A stretch of DNA of 64,000 bases from Paenibacillus peoriae (GCF_022531965.1 NZ_CP092831.1:3605001-3669000), one strand, 5' to 3'. Shown: positions 53,444 through 63,250, counted from the stretch's first letter. Notes: generated from the sequence alone by a model not told the origin. Program-made: numbers and translations.

Positions 53444-54805
53444 CTAATTCATCCTATTTTGTTCAGAAGGTTGTATCGTTACTTGTTCTATCAGCTTTTC
53501 GGGCTGAGCTGTATTCTTCGAATGGCAACGATTGATTTCAACGTCTTCCCCATTCTCAATATAAAAGGCAGGACCTTGATGATTCTCAATCGTCACCTGT
53601 TGAAAACGAATATCCCTCACGTTACCTAGATAAAAACCACGGTTATTCATATCTTCGATCCCTGTCATCATGGCCGGACGACCGGGAATTGCATTTTTAG
53701 CCATAGAAATATCAATATTGGAAAATGTAATTTCAGCAATATATTGTTCTGCAAGTCCGTATAAGAATCCAGCCGCCGCATGAACCTGTCTTGCCGTAAT
53801 ATCGGAAAAATGGATTCTTCTAAAGCACGGGGTTTCATCGGTAATCGGATAGGGATTTTTGTCCCACACATATTTGTCTTTGCCCCGAGGGCCACAGAAA
53901 TAATAAAGGTTCAGAATAAATGGACAAATGACATCTTCCATCACAATGTTGCTGACGCGAATATCCTCGATGGTTCCGCCACGTCCTCGTCTGGATTTCA
54001 GACGTATGCCCCGATCCGTTTGCTTGAACACGCAATTACTAATCGTAACATTACGAATGTCACCACTCATTTCGCTTCCCAGTACGACTGCGCCATGTCC
54101 ATGCACCATCGTACAGTTGGTAATCGTAATATTTTCACATGGAATTCGCTCTTGTGTATCTTCGGTTCCTGCTTTGATCGCGATACAGTCATCGCCCACA
54201 TCTATATTGCAGTTGCTAATACGAACATTGGAACAGGATTCAGGATTAATACCATCCGTATTGGGGGAGTCTGCCGGGTTAAGAATAGACAAATTATCAA
54301 TCGTAACGTTATAGCAAGCGATGGGGTTTACCGTCCAACTGGGGGAATTTTTTAACATAACATCTTTAATGGTAACCCGCTGACAACGGTCAAAGCTGAT
54401 TAATTTGGGTCTCGGATACTGTAACTCCTCTGGATGATTTCGGTGCTTTTCCCACCACGGCTGACCATTTCCATCCAGCGTTCCGCTACCTGTAACTGAA
54501 ATATTCTCAAGATTCTGTCCATAAATGCATGACGCATGCACTTCCCGCTGAACGCCTTCCCATCTGGATTCCACTACAGGGTAATCAGCCAGATCCGTAC
54601 TGAAGGACAGAATTGCGCCAGGACTTACATGTAGTTCAATGTTATTTTTCAGAAAGATAGCACCTGTCAGATACGTCCCAGACGGAACAACAACGGTTCC
54701 TCCTCCAGCATTGCTGGCCGCTTCAATGGCAGCCGCAATCGCTCCCGTAGCCAACGTCGTGCCATCCTGAACTGCTCCATATTCTACAATGTTATACAAT
54801 TGCAT
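53444..54805 (-). CDS. GH28 polygalacturonase (exo-type, intracellular)
   Basis: 453 residues from ATG 54805 (AGGAGAG upstream). The frame reaches 54967, but that extension has no ribosome site. Beta-helix with complete GH28 catalytic set: NTDGINPESC (Asp), IDVGDDCIAIKAG (Asp-Asp), GHGAVVLGSE (His), and RGIRLKSRRGRGG (the RIK box as RLK). Hydrolyses alpha-1,4-galacturonosyl bonds. The lack of a signal peptide and a family resemblance to exo-acting members suggest it trims imported galacturonides. First gene of the four-enzyme operon. Confidence 0.94.
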   Translation of the reverse strand: MQLYNIVEYGAVQDGTTLATGAIAAAIEAASNAGGGTVVVPSGTYLTGAIFLKNNIELHVSPGAILSFSTDLADYPVVESRWEGVQREVHASCIYGQNLENISVTGSGTLDGNGQPWWEKHRNHPEELQYPRPKLISFDRCQRVTIKDVMLKNSPSWTVNPIACYNVTIDNLSILNPADSPNTDGINPESCSNVRISNCNIDVGDDCIAIKAGTEDTQERIPCENITITNCTMVHGHGAVVLGSEMSGDIRNVTISNCVFKQTDRGIRLKSRRGRGGTIEDIRVSNIVMEDVICPFILNLYYFCGPRGKDKYVWDKNPYPITDETPCFRRIHFSDITARQVHAAAGFLYGLAEQYIAEITFSNIDISMAKNAIPGRPAMMTGIEDMNNRGFYLGNVRDIRFQQVTIENHQGPAFYIENGEDVEINRCHSKNTAQPEKLIEQVTIQPSEQNRMN

Positions 54806-54976
54806 TTCGTTCTCTCCTGTCTTTTTTTTGTGAATACGAAAATGATTTATAGACTGGGCTTGAAAATACACTGGAAAACGGAATAGGCGGAATGGTGCTG
54901 GACAAGTGTCAGCGATGGTAAGCACCTTCCGCCTGCGTAGTGGCAATTCATGTACACTCATGCTCAACCTATATCT

Positions 54977-56497
54977 TTATTTTTTCGTTTTCTTATACGC
55001 TTCCTCATACTCAGCAGTAATCCGTGATCCACCGGAGTTTTTCCAGTTTTCTACGGCTGCTTTAAATCCGGCTTCGTCAAGCTCACCCATAATAAATTTG
55101 AAGGAGGCGTCGGTAATGATTTTCTCCAGCTCTGTTCCTTGCTCATTAGCGGTGACTGAATCCAGTGGCACGGTCGGGTCCAGAACAGCAAATTCATTAT
55201 TTTCTCGGACTAATTCATTAGCCAGTTCCTTTTCTGGATTGGCATCTTTTAAGTTATAAGTCACTTCACTTGGTCTGGAGCTTGAAAATGGCTGAACATC
55301 TGCTTGCCACAAATCTGTATTCGTAATTTTGAAGGCTCCATCTTTTTCGATTTTATAATGAGTGCCTTCAATACCACCGGTCATATACATATATACATCT
55401 TTGTCAATTAAATCATCTACAAATTGCAGCAGTCTCTTCAACTCAGCTTCTGTTTTTACTTCGGATTTCGGAAATGCCAGCAAACCTCCTACCCCGCTTC
55501 CCTCAGACCATACGTGGTATTTGCCATCTCCATTCGAAATCTTGTTAACTGGTACCAGCTTCAGCCCCTTTTGCAGGCCTTGGGACAAGGTTCTGAGGTT
55601 AGAGATATCGATCATGCCTGTATAAATACCTGCTTTACCTTGTGCAAATTGTTGCTGCTGGTCCGTTTTAGCGGTTACAGCAAAGTCTTTAGAGAGATAT
55701 CCGTTTTTGTATAACTTATTCGAATACTTTAAGGTCTCCAAATATTGGGGAGTATCAAATTCCGGCGTAAACTTTCCGCTTTCATCTACTTTCCAGCCAT
55801 TAGGTGTGCCAAAGTAGGAACTTAAAGTTTTGAAGCTGCTGTAGCGTAGATCCGATCTGTCAACAAATCCAGTCGTATCCTTTTTTCCATTCCCATCCGG
55901 ATCATCTTCTGTAAACGCTCTCGCAACTTCATACAACTCATCCAGTGTCGTCGGCACCTTCAATCCTAAGCGATCCAGCCAATCCTGACGAATGACCAGA
56001 CCTGCCCGAGCCAGATTCTTCTGGAACGGAACGCCATACAGTACCCCTTCAATGGATGCGGCTTCTCGCACTTCAGGCGGGATCTTCTTCAAATTTTCAT
56101 AATCATCCAAATACTTTCCTACATCCCAGAATAGTCCTGATTTCAATGAACTACGCACTGAAGAGTTAGTCATCATCGTCAGCGTCACCATATCAGCCAG
56201 TTCACCAGAAGCCAGTGCGGTGGTAATTCTCTCTTCTTTGGAAGCATCCGGCACCCAGTTGAACGTGATTTTAGAATTGGTGTATTCTTCAATTTTGCTT
56301 TTGATCGTTTCTGTAGGCGGAGAAGCTGTATGCAATACGTTTAACCAGGTAAATTCCAGTTTGGATTTCGGATCATAGGTTTGGCCGCTTTGATCCTCTC
56401 CCCCCTTATCACCACAAGCTGCTAAAAAAACACTCATGACCATTAGTACAGCAAGAAGGCCTGATACTCCCTTTTTCGTCGTGATTCCCTTTTTCAT
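54977..56497 (-). CDS. Extracellular oligosaccharide-binding lipoprotein
   Basis: 506 residues. The lipoprotein signal has lipobox FLAAC (Cys about 28) followed by GDKGGEDQSG. The body has the LplA/YtcQ-type fold (FTWLNVLHTASPPTETIKSK; IRQDWLDRLGLKVPTTLDEL). AAAAGGAGC precedes ATG 56497. Binds the oligosaccharide outside and hands it to the permeases (57171 and 58399). It lies 170 bp upstream of the GH28 gene and is probably made from the same or a linked transcript. Confidence 0.93.
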   Translation of the reverse strand: MKKGITTKKGVSGLLAVLMVMSVFLAACGDKGGEDQSGQTYDPKSKLEFTWLNVLHTASPPTETIKSKIEEYTNSKITFNWVPDASKEERITTALASGELADMVTLTMMTNSSVRSSLKSGLFWDVGKYLDDYENLKKIPPEVREAASIEGVLYGVPFQKNLARAGLVIRQDWLDRLGLKVPTTLDELYEVARAFTEDDPDGNGKKDTTGFVDRSDLRYSSFKTLSSYFGTPNGWKVDESGKFTPEFDTPQYLETLKYSNKLYKNGYLSKDFAVTAKTDQQQQFAQGKAGIYTGMIDISNLRTLSQGLQKGLKLVPVNKISNGDGKYHVWSEGSGVGGLLAFPKSEVKTEAELKRLLQFVDDLIDKDVYMYMTGGIEGTHYKIEKDGAFKITNTDLWQADVQPFSSSRPSEVTYNLKDANPEKELANELVRENNEFAVLDPTVPLDSVTANEQGTELEKIITDASFKFIMGELDEAGFKAAVENWKNSGGSRITAEYEEAYKKTKK

Positions 56498-56525
56498 CGT
56501 GTTTGCTCCTTTTCTGTTTGTATAT

Positions 56526-57149
56526 TCATGCCATATCTTCCTCTTTCACCAGAACCTCTCGCTCTATTTTGCTGAATACCTGATGCGTCATCCACATCAC
56601 GAGATAGCCCATAATACTTGCTCCGGCAAAAGTTAGAATTCCTGGGTACAAGCCTAGAATCAATGCAAATAGCACGACAATGGCTACAAAAAGAACAAGC
56701 GTGTATTGTAAATATGAAAATCCAATCACGATCGACATCTTGACCTTCAGTCTGATGCCTCTCCAATCATAGTGAGCCAGCAGCGGGAAAATATAGGCCA
56801 AAGAGATAAGATACAAAAAGGCTCCAATAAGCGTCACCACACGAACATACCAGGACGAGACGTTGACGATATCCACGTAGAGCACGTAACCCACAAGGCT
56901 GTAAAGCCCCCCAATGATGGCTGCTTCTTTAAAGCTTTCTCTAAAGTAACGTACAAACGTCGAGAAAATGGCGACTTCCTCATTGCCCCGAATCCACTGT
57001 CTTAAAATACTAAGCATAGCAACGGTTGCAGGCCCAACGCCTATAAAACCCAAGCCCAGAATCGTCGCAACCGTCCAAAGCAAGTTAAGGTAGACCAGGC
57101 GCAGCAGGCGCATGCACCATTTGTTCATGTTTTCTACAAACCGCACCAT
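56526..57149 (-). CDS. YesL-like DUF624 membrane protein
   Basis: 207 residues with five to six membrane helices. The N-terminus LRLVYLNLLWTVATILGLGF followed by IGVGPATVAML is the DUF624/YesL hallmark. These proteins accompany rhamnogalacturonan/pectin transporter operons (yesL in B. subtilis); the role is unknown, perhaps helping transporter assembly. It lies 21 bp after the permease and 28 bp before the binding-protein gene. Confidence 0.92.
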   Translation of the reverse strand: MVRFVENMNKWCMRLLRLVYLNLLWTVATILGLGFIGVGPATVAMLSILRQWIRGNEEVAIFSTFVRYFRESFKEAAIIGGLYSLVGYVLYVDIVNVSSWYVRVVTLIGAFLYLISLAYIFPLLAHYDWRGIRLKVKMSIVIGFSYLQYTLVLFVAIVVLFALILGLYPGILTFAGASIMGYLVMWMTHQVFSKIEREVLVKEEDMA

Positions 57150-57170
57150 TTTGCATCCTTCCCGTCGTCA

Positions 57171-58130
57171 TTAGTAAACGCCGTCTTCACCAAATTTCTT
57201 GGCCAGTCGATTGGAGCCCATAATCAGGATTAAACCTACCACACCTTTAAAAAGCCCTACCGTTGTACTAAAACTTAATTGTCCATTCTTTAAGCCCGCA
57301 GTATAAATGTAAGTGTCAAAGATTTCGGCAACTTCGCGGTTTAAGGAGTTCAATAGCAGATACATATGCTCAAAGCCCAAATCCAACGTGCTACCGATCT
57401 TCAAAATTAACAATGTAATAATGACTGGGCGGATCGCAGGCAAGGTAACGTGCCATGTCTTTCTCAGGCGTCCAGCTCCGTCCATCTCTGCTGCCTCATA
57501 CAATTGCGTATCTACCACTGTAATCGCAGATAGATAAATGATGGTAGACCATCCCAGTTCCTTCCAAATCACTTGCCCGATGTAGACTGTTCGCAGCCAT
57601 TGCGGAGAAGTTAAGAAACTGATCTTCTCACCACCTAGCGCGGCAATCATTTCATTCAGCACCCCACCGTCTACGGTTAGGAATACATAAGAAATCGAAA
57701 CAATGATAACCCATGACATAAAGTGCGGGATGTAGATAATGGTTTGGATAATGTTCTTAAAGAACATCTTCCTGACTTCGTTCAGCATAAGCGCCAAAAT
57801 GATGGGCAATGGAAAAAAGATTACAATGTTCAATGCAAACAAAACCAGCGTATTGCGAAGCAGCATAAAAAACGTAGGCTCGGTAAACAAACGAATAAAA
57901 TGCTTCATGCCTACCCATGGACTGCCTGTGATTCCCTGAAAAGCTTGATAATCCTGAAATGCAATCACCAATCCTCCCATAGGAAAGTACTTAAAAATAA
58001 TGAAGTATACCAGTCCGGGTAAAACCATTAGATAGAGCAGCTTGTGTTTCTGCATTCGTAAAAGGCTTTCCGTCGTTCTTTTGTTCTTTTTCATTTTCAT
58101 GTTTGGTGCGGGGACACTTGAAACTTTCAT
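57171..58130 (-). CDS. Sugar ABC transporter permease (LplB type)
   Basis: 319 residues from ATG 58130 (GAAGGAGG upstream), not 58148, whose codon lies ahead of that site. It has a cytoplasmic basic N-terminus, six membrane helices, and EAA loop EAAEMDGAGRLRKTWHVTLP. The segment FKYFPMGGLVIAFQDYQAFQ matches the 736 permease. The cognate second permease is encoded divergently at 58399. Two CcpA-site matches lie 26-95 bp upstream. Confidence 0.94.
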   Translation of the reverse strand: MKVSSVPAPNMKMKKNKRTTESLLRMQKHKLLYLMVLPGLVYFIIFKYFPMGGLVIAFQDYQAFQGITGSPWVGMKHFIRLFTEPTFFMLLRNTLVLFALNIVIFFPLPIILALMLNEVRKMFFKNIIQTIIYIPHFMSWVIIVSISYVFLTVDGGVLNEMIAALGGEKISFLTSPQWLRTVYIGQVIWKELGWSTIIYLSAITVVDTQLYEAAEMDGAGRLRKTWHVTLPAIRPVIITLLILKIGSTLDLGFEHMYLLLNSLNREVAEIFDTYIYTAGLKNGQLSFSTTVGLFKGVVGLILIMGSNRLAKKFGEDGVY

Positions 58131-58155
58131 TAGTTCGACCTCCTTCAAACGTTCC

Positions 58156-58170
58156 TGTATACGTTTTCAA
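58156..58170 (-). promoter_or_regulatory. cre (CcpA) site candidate 1
   Basis: TTGAAAACGTATACA on the minus strand matches the consensus WTGNAANCGNWNNCW at all fixed positions, 26 bp before the permease start. Predicts glucose repression. Confidence 0.65.
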
Positions 58171-58209
58171 GAGTATGCGATTTTCAGCATTCCGCATATA
58201 ATCACCAAA

Positions 58210-58224
58210 TGATAGCGTTTACAA
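58210..58224 (-). promoter_or_regulatory. cre (CcpA) site candidate 2
   Basis: TTGTAAACGCTATCA on the minus strand is a full consensus match, about 80 bp before the permease start. Confidence 0.7.
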
Positions 58225-58368
58225 AATTGGGTGTGCAGCCTACTTTTCAACCTTTCACCTTAGCTAATGATTACTACACAACCTAATGATCATTCGCTTT
58301 TTTCCAGGCTTAGGGAACACCTCAAGATTTGATTATATACGGAATTCTTTCCTCTTGATAAGGTTGCC

Positions 58369-58383
58369 ATGTAAACGATTACG
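58369..58383 (+). promoter_or_regulatory. cre (CcpA) site candidate 3
   Basis: ATGTAAACGATTACG matches the consensus at all but the last position. It lies 15 bp before the divergent permease start, in a roadblock-type position. Confidence 0.6.
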
Positions 58384-58398
58384 AGGAGGTCAACCACA

Positions 58399-59298
58399 TT
58401 GACACAGCCATTACGAAAACAAAAATTACGAAAAAAAGAATCGCTGGGCAGCCGTATCTTCAACATTGTAAACAGTACACTATTGATTCTCATTGCCCTC
58501 ACTTGTCTCTTACCTTTTTTGAATATCATCGCCAGCTCTTTTGCCTCAACCGAAGAAGTGATAGCCAAGAAGTTCATTTTATTCCCAGTTACTTTTTCCT
58601 TGGATGCCTACCGCTATATTCTGTCGACTCCCACCATTTTTAGAGGTCTCGGGGTTTCGGTCGGCGTAACGATCGTCGGTACAGTTGTAAGTATGATATT
58701 TACTGCTTTTATGGCTTATGGATTATCCCGAAGATATCTACTCGGCCGCAATACGATTAACTTCATTGTCGTGTTTTCTATGTTGTTTAGTGGGGGGATG
58801 ATTCCAACATTCCTGGTTGTAAAAAGCATGGGGCTTATCAATTCGTATTGGTCCTTGATTCTTCCTGTGGCCATTAATGCGTTTAACCTGATTATCATGC
58901 GTAACTTCTTTCAGGCGCTGCCAGATGATCTGGAGGAATCAGCCAAGATGGACGGGTGCAACGATTTTGGTATCTTCTTTAAAATTATGTTGCCATTAGC
59001 CCTGCCTTCTATTGCAACCATCTCTCTATTCTACGCTGTTGCCTACTGGAATACGTATATGCACGCCATTCTCTATATCAATGATTCTGCCAAATGGCCG
59101 ATTCAAGTCTTGCTACGTCAAATTGTAATCGTTTCCAGTGGTATGCAGGCAGAAGGAACTGCTGTAGATGTCATTCCGCCTGCGCAGACGATTAAGATGG
59201 CGGTCATTGTCATTGCGACCGTTCCGATGTTAATCGTGTATCCATTTGTGCAAAAGCACTTTGTCAAAGGAGCTTTGTTAGGAGCGGTTAAAGGTTAA
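58399..59298 (+). CDS. Sugar ABC transporter permease (LplC type)
   Basis: 299 residues from TTG 58399 with GAGGAGGT 8 bases upstream. Six membrane helices and EAA loop ESAKMDGCNDFGIFFKIMLP. It is the partner subunit of the 57171 permease but is transcribed in the opposite direction. Usually the two genes are adjacent in one operon, so this split is uncommon. The stop overlaps the regulator gene's stop on the other strand by 4 bp. Confidence 0.94.
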   Translation: MTQPLRKQKLRKKESLGSRIFNIVNSTLLILIALTCLLPFLNIIASSFASTEEVIAKKFILFPVTFSLDAYRYILSTPTIFRGLGVSVGVTIVGTVVSMIFTAFMAYGLSRRYLLGRNTINFIVVFSMLFSGGMIPTFLVVKSMGLINSYWSLILPVAINAFNLIIMRNFFQALPDDLEESAKMDGCNDFGIFFKIMLPLALPSIATISLFYAVAYWNTYMHAILYINDSAKWPIQVLLRQIVIVSSGMQAEGTAVDVIPPAQTIKMAVIVIATVPMLIVYPFVQKHFVKGALLGAVKG

Positions 59299-61556
59299 TT
59301 GGCTTGCTTCATCTTTCGGTAAGCTCCCGGTGTAACCTGTTCCTTTTTCCGAAAAGAGCGGATAAAGTTTTGCGAATTATGATATTGCAGTCGCTCGGCG
59401 ATTTCTTTAATCGTCATATCTGTCTCAACGAGCCACTTCTTACCCATTTGCAGCCGGTAGCCCATCAGATATTCACTAAACGTCGTTCCGTATTCTTTTT
59501 TGAAAATACTGCTTAAATAATTCGGATTGTAATGAAGTCGGTCTCCAATGAGTTCTAATGATAATTCCTGGTCATATTCAGCACGGATAATAGCAGCAAT
59601 TTTCTCCGAGAGACAGCGGAATTGCTGGTTGGTCTTCTCCTTCATGCTTTTTACCATGGGGAAAATAACTTGCTCTATCAGCATACGTTCTATCTCTTCC
59701 GGATTACGGATGTCCAGCAAACGATGATACAAGGCATGATTGTCTTGCGTCAGCAGCACTTCAATCCCTAATAGTTGCTCTAATTGGATGAGGTTATTCA
59801 CAAACCGTACCAACAGCACCTCAAAGTTCATGGAATGATTGTTTTTTACCATCATTTCCTCCAATAATGAGTGCACGGTATGATATACCTGCTCTTCGTC
59901 CCCTATTCGGATGGCATCAAATAGTTTTGATTCCAATTCCGTAGGATAATGGAGCAGCACCGGACCTGAAATGACCATGGAAATATCTTCATAAAAAATA
60001 ATCGACTCTTTGCCTAAATTTAAACGGTGATGCAAAGCTTGCTTGCTCATCTCACAGGCTTCTTTACTTTCTAATAAGTTATCATACGCCGTACTAATGC
60101 CGATGCTGATGGAAACATTTAAATACTCTTTTACGTTTCGAACCAAAAGGGTCGCATCATCCAAGACTTGCTTTCTCATTTCCTGTTCGCTCAACCCTGT
60201 CAAAATTAATATGGTGGCCTGAGTGTTATCGTTCAAAATGATGGGAAGCATTCGCTGCTGCTCTGGAATCGTTTCTTCTACGATTTTGTTAATAGCCAGC
60301 AGCAAAACATCTTTATCCGAGGGATCTCGATCTCCCAGATTATCCAGTTGGACTAACAAGGTAATATACATTTGATTCTCGATCTGCGGATAACCCAAGC
60401 GTGGCATTTTTCGTGCCAATTCCTCTGCAGAAATACGTTTGCGGAACAGGTTGAGAATCAATTGGGTTTCCAACTGTGGCATTTCGGACTGAATGAGACT
60501 TTCCAAGCTTTCCTTCTCGGTTACAATGTTATCGATGGAATTAATAATCCATTCAATTTCATTTTTAGAAGGTTCATTTTTGAAAGCGAAATTAGGATTT
60601 TTAGGCAAGCTTCGTTTTATTTGCTGAAATGGCTTTGTAAAGTAAATGGCAATGAAGTACGCCACTACCACCATTAAGAGCGTTAATACAAGTCCCATCA
60701 TGATGATCCCAAATTTGGTCGTTTGAAAGGCATCCGCAATTTCTTTTTTATCTAATACTGTTAAGTAAGTCCAATTGTTATAGGCAGATTTGGCGTAAAT
60801 GACTTGTCGTGCAGGCTGCTGATCCGTTTTCTCCAAAGTTAGCATACCTGTGTTGCTCGGCTTCACTGTGGCTTCTGAAATATGCTGGAGCTGCTGGGTG
60901 GACAATAATTGTTCGGCAGGCTGGGTTTCATACATTAAATCGCCTTGATTATTCAAGATAAAAACAGCCATATGATCCTCGGTTTGAATCGTATGATTTA
61001 ATGTTTGCAGCGAAATATCCGACAGAGCAATGGCTTGCTTCTTCTTAGAGAATACAGGCAAGGTATTAACAAAACGAATCCCTTTATCTGTTTTAACCCA
61101 GAATAGTCCCTGATTCTGATGGTCGATATAGGTATTAACCAGCTTCTCCCTTTCTGCTTTCGTCAAATAAGACAGGCTTCCATTGGAGATTCTCCAATTC
61201 TGATCCAGACTGATGAGTGAATATTCCGTTCCCTCTAATCCCATTGTAGCAATATAATTGAGCTGAGTATTCACATTCCGATACGCTATAAAATCTTTTT
61301 CTGTAATGGGATTTTTCACAACATCATTAAAGGAACTGGTCGTGCTATACGTATTAAAAGCATATTCAATCGTTTGAATTTTCTGCTCCAGGCTATTTCT
61401 GATCTGTGCCATATAGCTTTGCTTGGTATTGGAAACCCTCTCCACAACGGAGCTAATTGTTGTAAAATAGATGTAGCTGCCAAAACTGGCCACAAATCCT
61501 ATTCCTAAAACCAGAATCGTAATAAAAATGGTGTAGAACATTCTTCCTTTTTTCAT
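59295..61556 (-). CDS. Membrane-bound AraC-family regulator
   Basis: 753 residues. The first membrane helix is IFITILVLGIGFVASFGSYIYF, then an extracytoplasmic sensor of about 260 residues, then a second helix GIIMMGLVLTLLMVVVAYFI. A cytoplasmic region contains a GGDEF-like degenerate or YSIRK-style fold (VSISIGISTAYDNLLESKEAC). The C-terminal AraC double HTH (DRLHYNPNYLSSIFKKEYGT; AERLQYHNSQNFIRSFRKKE) is typical. One-component regulators of this kind sense a sugar outside and act at adjacent transporter promoters. AGAGGGGGAGCG precedes the ATG. Convergent with the 58399 permease. Confidence 0.93.
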   Translation of the reverse strand: MKKGRMFYTIFITILVLGIGFVASFGSYIYFTTISSVVERVSNTKQSYMAQIRNSLEQKIQTIEYAFNTYSTTSSFNDVVKNPITEKDFIAYRNVNTQLNYIATMGLEGTEYSLISLDQNWRISNGSLSYLTKAEREKLVNTYIDHQNQGLFWVKTDKGIRFVNTLPVFSKKKQAIALSDISLQTLNHTIQTEDHMAVFILNNQGDLMYETQPAEQLLSTQQLQHISEATVKPSNTGMLTLEKTDQQPARQVIYAKSAYNNWTYLTVLDKKEIADAFQTTKFGIIMMGLVLTLLMVVVAYFIAIYFTKPFQQIKRSLPKNPNFAFKNEPSKNEIEWIINSIDNIVTEKESLESLIQSEMPQLETQLILNLFRKRISAEELARKMPRLGYPQIENQMYITLLVQLDNLGDRDPSDKDVLLLAINKIVEETIPEQQRMLPIILNDNTQATILILTGLSEQEMRKQVLDDATLLVRNVKEYLNVSISIGISTAYDNLLESKEACEMSKQALHHRLNLGKESIIFYEDISMVISGPVLLHYPTELESKLFDAIRIGDEEQVYHTVHSLLEEMMVKNNHSMNFEVLLVRFVNNLIQLEQLLGIEVLLTQDNHALYHRLLDIRNPEEIERMLIEQVIFPMVKSMKEKTNQQFRCLSEKIAAIIRAEYDQELSLELIGDRLHYNPNYLSSIFKKEYGTTFSEYLMGYRLQMGKKWLVETDMTIKEIAERLQYHNSQNFIRSFRKKEQVTPGAYRKMKQAN

Positions 61557-61592
61557 TGCGCTCCCCCTCTGGCTCTTTGCATCACATCAAAA

Positions 61593-61607
61593 TTATAGCG
61601 CTTTCAT
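61593..61607 (-). promoter_or_regulatory. cre (CcpA) site candidate 4
   Basis: ATGAAAGCGCTATAA on the minus strand matches the consensus except at the last C. It lies about 40 bp before the regulator start, so the regulator itself may be under CcpA control. Confidence 0.55.
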
Positions 61608-61724
61608 AACAAGGTTTAAATCATTTTTTTCACGTGTGCATTATTTTTTACATCCGTATCATTCCAATTTAAGTCGATTTTGTTTGGTTGGCGGCAGTTA
61701 AAAAGAAATTTGGAGGAATTACTT

Positions 61725-63221
61725 ATGTTACATGTTGTTAGTCCTAAAGAACCGATTGTAAAAGAAGAATTTCCGTCAGAAACTTCCTTTCTCTCCCTCT
61801 ATCCCCTAGCAGTTGGTGAAGCTCGTCCTTTTATATTGGTATTACCTGGCGGTGGTTACGAGCATTTGGCCTCACATGAAGGAGAGCCTATAGCTCGGTG
61901 GTTAAACGATCTAGGTATTCATGCGGGTGTGCTGGAGTATCAAGTCGGTGATTTCGAGATTACTTCCTTGTTGGAGGATGTAGAACATGCTCTGCAATGG
62001 ATTCGCCAAACATCGCATGACTGGCTGGTCATCCCTGACCAAGTGGGGCTCATCGGTTTTTCAGCAGGCGGTCACTTGGCCTCCATTGTCTCCACTATAG
62101 GGACGGTAAAGCCAGATCTTCTGTTGTTGGGATACCCTGTAATTTCATTTTATGAGCCTTATACACATATCGGAAGCCGTACGCATTTTTTAGGGGAACA
62201 GCCGACGCTGGAACAGCTTCAAGCCTTTTCATCCGATCGGCAAGTGACTTCAAAGACACCTCCAACTTTGATGTGGACTACAGCCAATGATGGCGCTGTA
62301 CCGGTAGAAAATAGTCTGTTGTTCGCTTTTTCATTATCCAGGGAACGTATTCCGTTTGAACTGCATGTATTTGAGGAAGGACGACACGGCTTGGGACTGT
62401 CAGAGGACAACCATGAATGCCATCAATGGCTCAATCTGGCGGAAACTTGGCTTCAAAAACATGGATATGCTCGGGCGAGACAACAGATCACAACTCGACT
62501 GTTTATCGCCGGGGACTCCACTGCAGCTCAAAAAGGGGCTACCGAAAAACCGATGACAGGCTGGGGTGAACACTTGCAAAGCTATTTGGCACCGTCTGTT
62601 CATGTGGACAATCGTGCTGTCAATGGGCGAAGCACCAAATCTTTTATAGCAGAAGGCCGATTAGCTGATATTGAAAAAGATATTCTAGCTGGAGACTATC
62701 TGTTTATTCAATTTGGACACAACGATGAGAAAAAAGAAGACCCCACTCGCTATACCGATCCTGATGGAGATTATCGTCAAAACTTAATTCATTACATTCA
62801 GTCCGCTAGAGAGCGTGGTGGAATTCCAGTGCTATTGACCTCTGTAAGCCGCCGCCGATTCACCGCAAACGGTGAACCTGATCCGCTGGCTGTAGGAGCC
62901 TATCCCGCTGCCATGAGACAAGTAGCCGCGGAAACCAAAACACCCCTGCTCGATATTTTTGAAGCTTCTCAGCAGCTTTATCGTTCCATGGGTGAAAAAG
63001 AGTCCCAGCAGCTATTTATGTATTTGCCTGAAAAAGCGCACCCTAATTACCCCGCTGGTATAACGGATAATACCCATTTTTCTGACAAAGGAGCCAAACA
63101 GGTCGCCCAGCTTATAGCGGAAGCCATTCGTCAGTGTGCGGAACTGTCTGCATTAAAACAGCGTATGGTAGAAAGGAATCTAGACAGCGATGAGAGACTT
63201 GCACATCAACTTGTCAACTGA
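61725..63221 (+). CDS. Fused double esterase: alpha/beta hydrolase + SGNH rhamnogalacturonan acetylesterase
   Basis: 498 residues from ATG 61725 (TGGAGGAATT upstream), no signal peptide. Residues about 1-260 are an alpha/beta hydrolase with oxyanion loop PGGGYEHLA, nucleophile GFSAGGHLAS, and His in EEGRHGLGL. Residues about 265-480 are a CE12-type SGNH hydrolase: block I FIAGDSTAA (Ser), the GRSTKSF oxyanion Gly, FGHND (Asn), and DNTHFSDKG (Asp-x-x-His). One chain thus has two complete esterase sites, likely removing acetyl groups from different positions of rhamnogalacturonan or xylan fragments. Confidence 0.9.
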   Translation: MLHVVSPKEPIVKEEFPSETSFLSLYPLAVGEARPFILVLPGGGYEHLASHEGEPIARWLNDLGIHAGVLEYQVGDFEITSLLEDVEHALQWIRQTSHDWLVIPDQVGLIGFSAGGHLASIVSTIGTVKPDLLLLGYPVISFYEPYTHIGSRTHFLGEQPTLEQLQAFSSDRQVTSKTPPTLMWTTANDGAVPVENSLLFAFSLSRERIPFELHVFEEGRHGLGLSEDNHECHQWLNLAETWLQKHGYARARQQITTRLFIAGDSTAAQKGATEKPMTGWGEHLQSYLAPSVHVDNRAVNGRSTKSFIAEGRLADIEKDILAGDYLFIQFGHNDEKKEDPTRYTDPDGDYRQNLIHYIQSARERGGIPVLLTSVSRRRFTANGEPDPLAVGAYPAAMRQVAAETKTPLLDIFEASQQLYRSMGEKESQQLFMYLPEKAHPNYPAGITDNTHFSDKGAKQVAQLIAEAIRQCAELSALKQRMVERNLDSDERLAHQLVN

Positions 63222-63250
63222 TATCAAGAACTAGAAAGAATACAAATACG

